Shown piece after piece: positions 1-6,685 of a stretch of DNA of 15,539 nucleotides. The DNA is from Deltaproteobacteria bacterium (GTDB lineage Bacteria; Desulfobacterota; Desulfobacteria; Desulfobacterales; SURF-15), in assembly GCA_024644775.1 (NCBI GenBank), contig JAHEHB010000084.1, positions 1-15,539 of the forward strand, read 5' to 3'. A program made the translations under genes and the position numbers. Under the pieces are notes generated by a model. The model saw only the letters and a list, made by a program, of their open reading frames with translations, ran no database searches and was not told where the DNA came from. Within the stretch, counting starts at the first letter, position 1. Each line of letters opens with the position of its first letter.

Positions 1-566
1 CTCAACGACTCCCCCCGTTCGTTTAACGTCACGATACCCGTAATACCGATGTGTAAGCCAAGGTCTAAATATTTCATAAGCTCATTTTTCGTTCCACTGA
101 AACAATGAACCACCCCTTTTCGATCCTTTTTTCCATGTGTGGTAAGGATATCAAGAAACCGGCCGCTGCTGTCTCTTTCATGAAAGATAACCGGAAGATT
201 CAATTCTTCGGCTATTTCAAGTTGACGGATCAGCCATCGCTCCTGATCCGGTTTGGGTGAGTACATGCGGTTGAAGTCAAGCCCGATCTCTCCCCAGGCT
301 CGAACTTTAGGGCTTGAAGCAAGTAAACGAATCGCTTTTAGCACAGGTTCGCTGCAATCCTTTGCATCGTGAGGATGAACACCAATGGAGGCATAAAGAT
401 CGTCGTTAGATTCCGCTATTGAAACAGCCTTTTGTGATCTATTTTCGGTGATCCCTACAATCAGCATTCTGTTTACATCTGCCGCTCTTGCACGATCGAT
501 AACCGCAGATCGGTCCTTGTCAAAAGACCGATCGTCCAGATGGCAATGGCTGTCAAATAATTTCAT
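1..566 (-). CDS. TatD-family metal-dependent hydrolase (3' end beyond window)
   Basis: The frame reads from an ATG at 566 to the window edge, giving the first 188 residues of a protein that is usually about 255-270 long. Metal-binding landmarks of the TatD amidohydrolase/TIM-barrel family are in order: HCH at residues 7-9, GVHPHDA at 62-68, GEIGLDF at 92-98 (Glu93), FHERD at 128-132 (His129) and GVVHCFSG at 151-158 (His154). Family members are cytoplasmic 3'-5' exonucleases or deoxyribonucleases; substrate cannot be fixed here because TatD, YcfH and YjjV paralogs look alike at this level. It follows thiE on the same strand with about 78 bases between them, and a shared repeat lies in that gap. 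No clear ribosome-binding site precedes the ATG. The start is supported by the canonical N-terminus, in which the HxH motif begins six residues in. Confidence 0.93.
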   Translation of the reverse strand, partial: MKLFDSHCHLDDRSFDKDRSAVIDRARAADVNRMLIVGITENRSQKAVSIAESNDDLYASIGVHPHDAKDCSEPVLKAIRLLASSPKVRAWGEIGLDFNRMYSPKPDQERWLIRQLEIAEELNLPVIFHERDSSGRFLDILTTHGKKDRKGVVHCFSGTKNELMKYLDLGLHIGITGIVTLNERGESL

Positions 567-574
567 GGGGAAAT

Positions 575-660
575 AATCCGTGTCCGGAGAGCCCGGCTTT
601 GATTGCCCCTGCAAGGGGCTTGCTATGAAAAAACCGCTGAGTGTTCAAAGTGCCTTGTTG
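575..660 (-). repeat. Intergenic repeat, copy 1 (thiE-tatD junction)
   Basis: This stretch matches 8322-8424 over its whole length, in the same orientation relative to the flanking minus-strand genes. Both contain a hairpin with the core GCCCC-TGCAA-GGGGC; copy 2 changes one stem base but keeps a G-U pair. Copy 1 lacks a 16-17 base segment present in copy 2. The last codons and stop of thiE (645-647) lie inside this copy. There is no T-run after the hairpin on either strand, so it is not a typical terminator. Confidence 0.75.
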
Positions 661-1301
661 TTTCTTGACCGCATAATGGCCTCTTTTAGTTCGCCGGCGG
701 CTCTTTCTGGATCTTCTGCCGAGACAATCGCCGACACAACCGCAATTCCATCGGCACCGTGATGAATCATTGCTTCTGCATTCCCCCTGTTGATACCCCC
801 GATACCCACTATAGGAATGTTAACGGCACGTCGCATTTCCCGTAGCCCCTCTAAACCCAGGGCCGGTGCCGTATCGGTTTTGGTTGGCGTCGCAAAAATC
901 GGACTCGCGCCGACATAATCCGCACCGCCAATCTCGGCATCCATCGCATCCTGTATCGACTCAGCCGATATACCTATAATCATCGTGTCCTTGACAATGT
1001 CTTTTGCCATCTTTAGCGGCATATCATTCTGTCCGAGGTGCACACCGTCTGCCTCCACCGCTTGGGCAACGTCAACACGATCATTGATGATAAGGGGAAT
1101 TTGATGTTTACCCAATACCTCTTTTATTTTCAATGCTTCTTCGATAAATTCCCGAGTAGGGCAAGTTTTTTCCCTCAATTGAACGCATGTGATACCGCCT
1201 CGGAGGGCGGCTTCGATAATTTCAAGCGTGGTTCGATCCATAGATAAAGCTCTATCGGTAACCAAGTACAATGAAAAATCAAACAAGCTCGCTTTCTTCA
1301 A
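645..1301 (-). CDS. thiE: Thiamine-phosphate synthase (stand-alone ThiE)
   Basis: It joins HMP pyrophosphate and thiazole phosphate (HET-P) to give thiamine phosphate in the cytoplasm. ThiE hallmarks are all visible: YLVTDRAL near the N-terminus, QLREKT, VEADGVHLGQND, GISAES, YVGASPIFATPTKTD, PIVGIGGIN and GIAVVSAI. I prefer the TTG start at 1301, giving 218 aa: a GAGAGGGGG stretch lies just upstream and the overlap with thiM is only 23 bases. An in-frame ATG at 1349 (234 aa) would overlap thiM by 71 bases and has no visible ribosome-binding site. It is the third gene of the riboswitch-led operon thiD-thiM-thiE. A second ThiE domain is encoded at 3840-5447, so this synthase activity is duplicated. 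The final codons fall in a repeat shared with 8322-8424. Confidence 0.93.
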   Translation of the reverse strand: MKKASLFDFSLYLVTDRALSMDRTTLEIIEAALRGGITCVQLREKTCPTREFIEEALKIKEVLGKHQIPLIINDRVDVAQAVEADGVHLGQNDMPLKMAKDIVKDTMIIGISAESIQDAMDAEIGGADYVGASPIFATPTKTDTAPALGLEGLREMRRAVNIPIVGIGGINRGNAEAMIHHGADGIAVVSAIVSAEDPERAAGELKEAIMRSRNNKAL

Positions 1302-2094
1302 TTTTACCCCCTCTCTTAAGCTCCTCCGGGGTAATTGTATAGAGCGCATTGATCAGTTCAATCATAAAACTACCGGGCTTGGAAGATATACCGGCAGCCA
1401 GTTCGCCTGCAAAACCGAAGAATGCAAGGGCGGTTGCGGTTGCACTCATCGGGTCATTGTCGACTGCTGAAAAAGCAGCAACTGTAACGGTTGCGGTACA
1501 CCCTGTTCCAGTAACATACCTCATCAGGGGGTGGCCGTTCGATACACGGACGACCCGTTTTCCATCGGTGATTAGATCGGTTGGCCCGGTTATGGCGAGC
1601 GTCGTGTTTAGTTCTGTAGCCAGGATTTTTGCAGATTCGGCTGCATCCTCCACTGTGTGGACTGAATCGACCCCTTTTGTCTTTGAATCTTCATGACGGA
1701 GTGAAAGAATCTCGGATGCATTTCCTCGGATTACACTCACTGCGGTGTTTTCGATAATTTGCTTGGCAGCGGCGGTTCGAAGGGAGGTTGCCCCGGAGCC
1801 TACCGGATCGAGTACAATGGGGGTCCTCAGCTCTGTCGCTTTTTTTCCTGCCTGAACCATCGACTCAATCCAGCTATCGGTTAATGTACCGATATTTATA
1901 ACCAGGGCTCCGGCCAATGATACCATTTCCTCCACTTCATTTTGCGCATGGGCCATTACCGGCGAAGCCCCCATGGCTAAAAGAGCATTGGCGGTATAGT
2001 TCATGACAACGAAATTTGTGATATTGTGAACCAACGGTTTTTTCTCCCTAAGCGCAGCAAGATTCTCAGCCGCTTTATCTGAATAGTTTCTCAT
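1279..2094 (-). CDS. thiM: Hydroxyethylthiazole kinase
   Basis: ATP-dependent phosphorylation of 4-methyl-5-(2-hydroxyethyl)thiazole, a salvage step that feeds ThiE. The 271-residue length is normal for ThiM. Visible motifs are VHNITNFVVMN at 22-32, GASPVMAHAQNEVEEM at 42-57, PIVLDPVGSGA at 92-102, VIRGNASEI at 121-129 and the TGTGCTAT motif around 195-202, where Cys199 is the expected active-site cysteine of the ribokinase-like fold. The ATG is preceded by AAGGAGA at good spacing. It lies 35 bases after thiD and overlaps the start of thiE, consistent with one mRNA under the TPP riboswitch. Confidence 0.96.
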   Translation of the reverse strand: MRNYSDKAAENLAALREKKPLVHNITNFVVMNYTANALLAMGASPVMAHAQNEVEEMVSLAGALVINIGTLTDSWIESMVQAGKKATELRTPIVLDPVGSGATSLRTAAAKQIIENTAVSVIRGNASEILSLRHEDSKTKGVDSVHTVEDAAESAKILATELNTTLAITGPTDLITDGKRVVRVSNGHPLMRYVTGTGCTATVTVAAFSAVDNDPMSATATALAFFGFAGELAAGISSKPGSFMIELINALYTITPEELKRGGKIEESELV

Positions 2095-2129
2095 GGCGAT
2101 TCTCCTTTCTGTTATTTCCTTCTATCGGT

Positions 2130-2939
2130 TTATTTGTGTTCCAAACCCGCTTTGGCATACAGATCGAAAAAATGATGGGTGGGGCCATGTCCCTTACCAA
2201 TCGATAAAGAATGCTCGATGGCCCCAGCGATATATGCTTTGGCCGAGGTCACCGCATCAAAAAAATCTTTTCCAAGAGCTAAATGGGCTGCGATGGCGGA
2301 CGAAAAGGTGCACCCAGTCCCATGGGTATTTTTGGTATTATAACGAGTGCTCTCAAGCGACATGTATTTTCTCCCGTCGTAAAGGATATCTGTTGAAAGA
2401 TCACCTCCCAGGTGCCCACCTTTTACCACCACTTTTTTTGCGCCAAGGGACAATACGCCTTGGGCGGCACCTTTCATTTCATCCAAATTCTGTATCTTTT
2501 TTCCGATGAGCGCTTCGGCTTCATAGATATTGGGGGTCACAACCTCAGCTAATGGAAATAAATTTTTTATAAGCGCGTCCTGGGCATCCTGATTGAGTAA
2601 TCGATAACCACTCTTAGAAATCATCACCGGATCCAACACCACCGGCGGCAGGCGAACCTTCTTAAGAGAATTCGAAATGGTTTCAATAAGTTGAATGCTT
2701 GACACCATCCCGATTTTGACGGCATGGATGAGGGTGTCTTCAAAAAGGCAAAGAATCTGACCTTCCACAATCTCGGATTTCACCTCTTGGACAGCATATA
2801 CCTTTTGGGTATTTTGAACGGTAATCGCTGTGATGGCACTCATGCCAAAAACACCAAGGGCCTGAAATGTTTTTAAATCTGCCTGGACCCCCGCACCTCC
2901 TGAGGAATCCGATCCCGCAATCGTCAACGCTACTTTCAT
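2130..2939 (-). CDS. thiD: Hydroxymethylpyrimidine / phosphomethylpyrimidine kinase
   Basis: Bifunctional kinase phosphorylating HMP to HMP-P and HMP-P to HMP-PP, the pyrimidine half of thiamine. It has 269 residues, the usual length. Motifs in order: IAGSDSSGGAGVQADLKTF from residue 7, GMSAITAITVQNT at 32-44, VLDPVMISKSG at 101-111, TPNIYEAEAL at 135-144 and HGTGCTFSSAIAAH at 206-219, with Cys210 in the anion-hole loop. A clear AGGAGA ribosome-binding site lies seven bases before the ATG. It is the first gene after the TPP riboswitch leader. No thiC, thiG or thiH is present in this window, so the operon as seen is salvage plus coupling; de novo genes may lie elsewhere. Confidence 0.96.
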   Translation of the reverse strand: MKVALTIAGSDSSGGAGVQADLKTFQALGVFGMSAITAITVQNTQKVYAVQEVKSEIVEGQILCLFEDTLIHAVKIGMVSSIQLIETISNSLKKVRLPPVVLDPVMISKSGYRLLNQDAQDALIKNLFPLAEVVTPNIYEAEALIGKKIQNLDEMKGAAQGVLSLGAKKVVVKGGHLGGDLSTDILYDGRKYMSLESTRYNTKNTHGTGCTFSSAIAAHLALGKDFFDAVTSAKAYIAGAIEHSLSIGKGHGPTHHFFDLYAKAGLEHK

Positions 2940-3038
2940 ATACCATCTCCTATGTTCAATTCGACTGCCGGAAAAGAATCGGAAGAACGTGCGGTTTTGA
3001 TTAGAAAGACAAAGAAAAACGCTTCTGGAACGGATTCA

Positions 3039-3121
3039 CCGAGTTCCCTACGACAGTACTAACTGTATCAGGTTCAAAGGGTATACTCTCAGTTCTGCAT
3101 CTGGCAGAACACCCCAATCGG
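3039..3121 (-). promoter_or_regulatory. TPP riboswitch (THI element)
   Basis: Read on the minus strand it shows the conserved THI-box order: GGGGTG, CTGAGA, ACCCTTTGAACCTGAT, GTTAGTACTG and CGTAGGGAA. A P1 stem can be drawn between CCGA (3121-3118) and TCGG (3042-3039). It lies 100 bases before thiD and should reduce thiD-thiM-thiE expression when thiamine diphosphate binds. A possible downstream hairpin, GGAAC to GTTCC (about 3046-3026), overlaps the 3' conserved segment and is followed by TTTTTCTTTG. That would fit transcription attenuation, but this platform is inferred and not folded by software. Confidence 0.95.
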
Positions 3122-3133
3122 ACCAGTACGAAC

Positions 3134-3151
3134 TTAGGGGCTATGCCCCAA
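3134..3151 (-). other. Small hairpin in the riboswitch leader
   Basis: GGGGC-TAT-GCCCC forms a five-pair stem 13-30 bases before the TPP aptamer on the same transcript. It is not followed by a U-run. It resembles the beginning of the aptamer (both contain ATTGGGG), so it may be an alternative pairing partner for the aptamer 5' strand. This role is speculative. Confidence 0.4.
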
Positions 3152-3332
3152 TTGGAATGTTGGAAAACACAATATCAGTTGCTTGAAGAATTTCCGAGGC
3201 ATTAAGTTATCATCGCATTCACTAGAATGCAAGATGTAAAAAATTCTCGGTTCTATAACAAAACAAAGGTAGGGCCGATTTTATCGCCCTCCCTTAACTT
3301 GGTCTTTCTTTATAACCAGTTAATATTTTTTA

Positions 3333-3395
3333 AACCGCAGAATGTAGAACAAGGAATATCGAATGTCGAAGTAAATACTTCATAATTCTGCGGTT
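3333..3395. repeat. 63-base inverted-repeat element
   Basis: Ends are a perfect 11-base inverted repeat: AACCGCAGAAT at 3333-3343 and ATTCTGCGGTT at 3385-3395. Inside is a second perfect hairpin, GAAGTA-AA-TACTTC at 3368-3381. The segment after the left arm (AAGGAATATCGAAT) resembles the inverse of the bases just beyond the right arm (ATTCGATACTCGTT), so the two hairpins may belong to a larger mobile palindrome. There is no open frame. It looks like a small MITE-like or REP-like element. Confidence 0.7.
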
Positions 3396-3424
3396 CATTA
3401 TTCGATACTCGTTATTAAATTTCA

Positions 3425-3696
3425 CGGTTATCCACAAAGCTCCAGTTGTTTACTGGAATAGGTTTTGAAGATAATCCGATTCGTGCGCGTGTGACTGTCT
3501 GAGTGCATTAGGGAGCGTTACATCGATCAGCATCAAGGTGCTGCAATAGAACCCAACATGTTGAATCTTTCATGATACATTGTTTATCTCAAGGCCCTGA
3601 TCGGTGTTACGCTCCCTTATGGGCGAGTTTCACACGTCCGCGAATCGGATTATCTTCAAAACCGACGTGACTCAACTTGAGCTTTCGATATAACCG
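3425..3696. repeat. 272-base imperfect palindrome (MITE-like or structured RNA)
   Basis: The left arm 3425-3530 and the right arm 3597-3696 are inverted copies of each other. Matching blocks include CGGTTAT at the outer ends, AAAGCTCCAGTTG (3436-3448) with CAACTTGAGCTTT (3673-3685), and GGTTTTGAAGATAATCCGAT (3461-3480) with its exact inverse ending at 3663. The GGGAGCGT core and GATCAG at the inner ends also match. The central 66 bases (3531-3596) contain no reading frame of note. A single strand could fold into one very long hairpin. It lies between the riboswitch leader and the ThiE-ThiL gene. The rest of this 900-base gene-free stretch (3152-3332 and 3697-3839) holds only small hairpins (3215-3230, 3272-3289) and a short CTTCCGT/CTTCCGC tandem near 3794-3807. 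Confidence 0.85.
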
Positions 3697-3839
3697 GACT
3701 AAATTTTTTCAAATAGTTACAACCACCCCAAAAACACCCACTGTGTCAAGTGTGAGTAAGGGTCAGCCTGCACGAGAGGGAGCTGCCCCCTGTCTTCCGT
3801 CTTCCGCCCTCTGTCATCTGCTCTCTGAACGGGCGGGGT

Positions 3840-5447
3840 CTATCGTTTCCCATGTTGAAAGGATGAAATTTCAGCCGGCAGATTTACTAAGTATTCTTTA
3901 TTGAAGGGGATACAACGGCCAACCTGAAACGCTTCCGGGAGGGCCGATTTTATCTTTTGGAAGATCTCTGGTGGACAGGTAAATAATAGTTCATAATCTT
4001 CTCCGCCGGCCAGTATCATTTCTTCTGGAATATGGTTATACTTCTCGCAAAAATCAACAAGGTCCCTATCTAAGTTTGAGGGATCGAGGTTAAATTCAAT
4101 GGTAACATGGGATGCTTTTGCAATATGTCCCGCATCCCCGGATAATCCATCGCTGATATCCATCACACATTCGACACCGTGCTCGGCGAGTATGTTCGCA
4201 GCGTCAAATCGGGCTTTCGGTACCTTGAATTTCTCAATCAGGGTTTTATAGCTTGTGTCTCTATTCATGAGACATAGAAATCCTGCCCGTGAAAGTCCCA
4301 GGGGTCCTGTACAATAGAGTCCTTCACCCGGTTTTGCGGCAGCACGGAGGGGGAACGAATCGTCCCGACCCTGCCCGATGGCAAACAGATCGATCGATAA
4401 CTGGTTTGCACTGGAAATATTGCCTCCGCCTAATGTGCATCCATACCCCTCCAGGGATATTTTGATACCTTCATATAACGCTTCAATGGAATGGTCGGAA
4501 ACAGATCTTGGCAATGCGAGATTAATAAAAATACTGATGGGTGTCGCATAACAGGCAGCGAGATCGCTTAGAGTGATACTAACGGCTTTCATTCCCACCT
4601 CTTTGTGAGTCTGCCAATTTAGAATAAAATGAACCCCTTCTTTCTGGGTATCCGTGGTAATGACAGGATTCCTGATGGGATACAGTAGGGCAGCATCATC
4701 CCCGGGCGCAATTTTAATTTTGGGCGGGTCTCCGTTATCAAACGGGGAATGTTTAAGAAGCATATCAATCAAGCCGAATTCGTCACCCCAAGGAAGCCGG
4801 AGAGAAGCTCTAGGAGTACAGTCACATGCCGCACCTAAAACCAATGCACTATCAAGAGGATTCTGAGACCGGGATATACAGCTAATAACTGAAACGCCGG
4901 CGACCTCCTGATCGAAACACCGTTTGGCATTGTCTGCGTTGATTCCTCCGATGGCCACCACTGGAAGGTTCACTGCCTGAACGACCGCTCCGAGTCCCTG
5001 GGGCCCGATTACCTCTTTAGCATCCGGTTTTGTATGGGTCGAAAACACGGGACCCGCACCAATATAGTCACAACAAGAAAGATTCGTTCGTGCCAGTTCA
5101 TCAATATTGGAGACAGAAATCCCGATGACAGCAGTGTCCCCCAGAACTTTTCTGGCAATCTGCGAATTTTCATCCTCCTGCCCCAAGTGAACCCCGTCTG
5201 CCTCAACCGCTTTTGCAAGCAAAATATTGTCATTGACTACAAAAGGCACGCTGTTGCATTTACAAAAATCTCTAATCGCTTGGGCTTCTTCTATAAATTT
5301 AGATGTAAAGGACTTGTTGCGGTATTGAATCAATGTCGCCCCGGCTTTAACGGCAATTTCAACCTGTTTTAACGGAGATAAATCCGGAGCACTGTCGTCC
5401 GTAATAAAATAAAATCGCAGCGCTTTTTTCAAGTTCTCGGTAAGCAT
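3840..5447 (-). CDS. thiE-thiL: ThiE-ThiL fusion: thiamine-phosphate synthase / thiamine-phosphate kinase
   Basis: 535 residues in two domains. Residues 9-205 are ThiE: FYFITDD at 12-18, QYRNKS at 41-46, VNDNILLAKAVEADGVHLGQED at 71-92, DYIGAGPVFSTHTKPDA at 127-143, VVAIGGIN at 163-170 and GVSVIS at 184-189. After a linker of about 12 residues, residues 221-535 are ThiL: GDDAALL at 249-255, TTDTQKEGVHF at 264-274, SDLAACYATP at 294-303, GGGN at 340-343, YCTGPLGLSRAGF at 378-390, MDISDGLSGDAGHI at 429-442 and GGEDYELLFT at 481-490. One chain would therefore couple HMP-PP with HET-P and phosphorylate the product to thiamine diphosphate with ATP. The two enzymes are commonly separate proteins. 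It lies 64 bases after prfB on the same strand and has no TPP riboswitch of its own. The ATG at 5447 has no strong ribosome-binding site. No frameshift or stop separates the domains. Confidence 0.95.
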   Translation of the reverse strand: MLTENLKKALRFYFITDDSAPDLSPLKQVEIAVKAGATLIQYRNKSFTSKFIEEAQAIRDFCKCNSVPFVVNDNILLAKAVEADGVHLGQEDENSQIARKVLGDTAVIGISVSNIDELARTNLSCCDYIGAGPVFSTHTKPDAKEVIGPQGLGAVVQAVNLPVVAIGGINADNAKRCFDQEVAGVSVISCISRSQNPLDSALVLGAACDCTPRASLRLPWGDEFGLIDMLLKHSPFDNGDPPKIKIAPGDDAALLYPIRNPVITTDTQKEGVHFILNWQTHKEVGMKAVSITLSDLAACYATPISIFINLALPRSVSDHSIEALYEGIKISLEGYGCTLGGGNISSANQLSIDLFAIGQGRDDSFPLRAAAKPGEGLYCTGPLGLSRAGFLCLMNRDTSYKTLIEKFKVPKARFDAANILAEHGVECVMDISDGLSGDAGHIAKASHVTIEFNLDPSNLDRDLVDFCEKYNHIPEEMILAGGEDYELLFTCPPEIFQKIKSALPEAFQVGRCIPFNKEYLVNLPAEISSFQHGKR

Positions 5448-5511
5448 AAGAATCTATTTCAACAAAGGGAAAGTCTATCATTCGACAATCGTAATTCGAT
5501 AATCTGCAATT

Positions 5512-6610
5512 TTATGCTTTTCCCAAAAGCAAGGCTTCTTCAATGAACGAATCTAACTCGCCGTCCAAAACGGCATTGATGTTGCCAACATCAAGATTGG
5601 TTCGGTGGTCCTTTACCATTTGGTAGGGATGAAGCACATAGGAACGGATTTGGTTTCCCCAGGCAATCTCGCCCTTGCTATCGTGCATCTCCTGAAGTTT
5701 TTCATCCTGTTTCTCTTTTTCCACCTCATAAAGCCGTGCTTTCAGCACTTTCATTGCCAGATCCCTGTTTCTGTGCTGGGATTTTTCTTGCTGGCATTGC
5801 ACCACAATTCCGCTGGGAATATGGGTGATTCGAATGGCGCTACTGGTTTTGTTTACATGCTGTCCACCGGCACCACTGGCCCTGAATGTATCGACCCGCA
5901 GATCTTTTTCATCAATATCAACGACGATTTCTTTATCTAATTCCGGATAAACAAATACAGAGGCAAAAGAGGTGTGACGTTTGCCACTGGCATTAAAAGG
6001 GGACATCCGAACCAGGCGATGCACCCCTTTTTCTACCTTTAAGTATCCATAAGCGTATTTTCCACTTGCTGTAAACGTAACACTTTTGATACCGGCTTCA
6101 TCTCCCGGCTGAAAATCGATGATATCGATGCCATACCCTTTTCGTTCCACCCATCGGGAATACATCCGAAACAACATTTCCGCCCAGTCCTGGGCTTCGG
6201 TGCCTCCCGCGCCTGCGTTTATGGAAACAATGGCGTTGTTGGGATCTTCCTTTGCGGACAAAGTGAGATCCAGTGATAATTGTTTTATATTTTTCTCAAG
6301 ATCTGGTATTTGTCGGGAGACTTCCTCAATGGATTCGTTGTCTGACTCTTCAATGGCGAGATCCAGCAGAATTTGACACTCTTCAACATCGTTGTGAGCC
6401 TTGCGATAGCTTTCAACGATATTGGAAATCGCGGTTCGTTCTTTTAAGATCGGTTTGCTCTTCTCCGGATTATTCCAGAAATCCTCTTTTGCAAGCAGCC
6501 CCTCGATCTCTTCGAATCGTTTCTCTTTGCCAGGGATGTCAAAGATACCCTCTGAGTTGTTCTAATTTTGAACTCACCTCTTTTAAGCTTTGTTTTAATT
6601 CGACAGACAT
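5512..6610 (-). CDS. prfB: Peptide chain release factor 2 (programmed +1 frameshift)
   Basis: RF2 reads UGA and UAA stops and triggers peptide release on the ribosome. Translation begins at the ATG at 6610, after AAAGGAGA, and reads 23 codons to an in-frame TGA at 6541-6539. A +1 shift there leads into a 342-codon frame ending at 5512, giving 365 aa in total, normal for RF2. The joined parts are 6610-6542 and 6540-5512. Class I release factor signatures are present: the GGQ catalytic tripeptide at about residues 248-250 (SGAGGQHVNKTSSA) and the RF2-type SPF anticodon motif at about 203-205 (RMSPFNASG). Also visible are the SINAGAGGTEAQDWAEML stretch and a coiled-coil-rich N-terminal domain. 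It sits 75 bases after lnt and before the ThiE-ThiL gene on the same strand. Treating the upstream part as noncoding, or starting at 6261, would lose the N-terminal domain. Confidence 0.97.
6538..6553 (-). promoter_or_regulatory. prfB autoregulatory frameshift site
   Basis: On the minus strand the sequence is AGA GGG TAT CTT TGA C. It combines an internal Shine-Dalgarno-like AGAGGG, the slippery CTT codon and a UGA stop followed by C, the classic arrangement for RF2 feedback. When RF2 is scarce, the ribosome pauses at UGA, slips +1 from CUU to UUU and continues into the long frame. Confidence 0.96.
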
Positions 6611-6685
6611 ATTATCTCCTTTCCCACCGGTAATAATTATTTAAAGATCAATATACAAATTAATCATAAAAAATTCAATTTCTAA

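Noticed and set aside
1302..1349. ThiE start at the ATG at 1349
   Set aside because: It would overlap thiM by 71 bases and lacks a ribosome-binding site, whereas the TTG at 1301 follows a GAGAGGGGG stretch and still leaves the complete ThiE domain.
3272..3289. Hairpin GGG(C)CGAT-TTT-ATCGCCC as a terminator of the ThiE-ThiL transcript
   Set aside because: The stem has a bulge and the following minus-strand bases are only weakly T-rich. It is also more than 500 bases from the gene end, so I did not call it a terminator.
3677..3904. 75-codon plus-strand frame across the palindrome end
   Set aside because: It runs through the palindrome arm, a short tandem repeat and the antisense of the ThiL C-terminus, with no ribosome-binding site or recognisable protein features.
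5512..6261. A short 249-codon release factor starting at an internal ATG
   Set aside because: The upstream frame continues to the AGAGGG-TAT-CTT-TGA-C frameshift signal and a ribosome-binding site before the ATG at 6610, giving a normal 365-residue RF2. The internal ATG has no such support.
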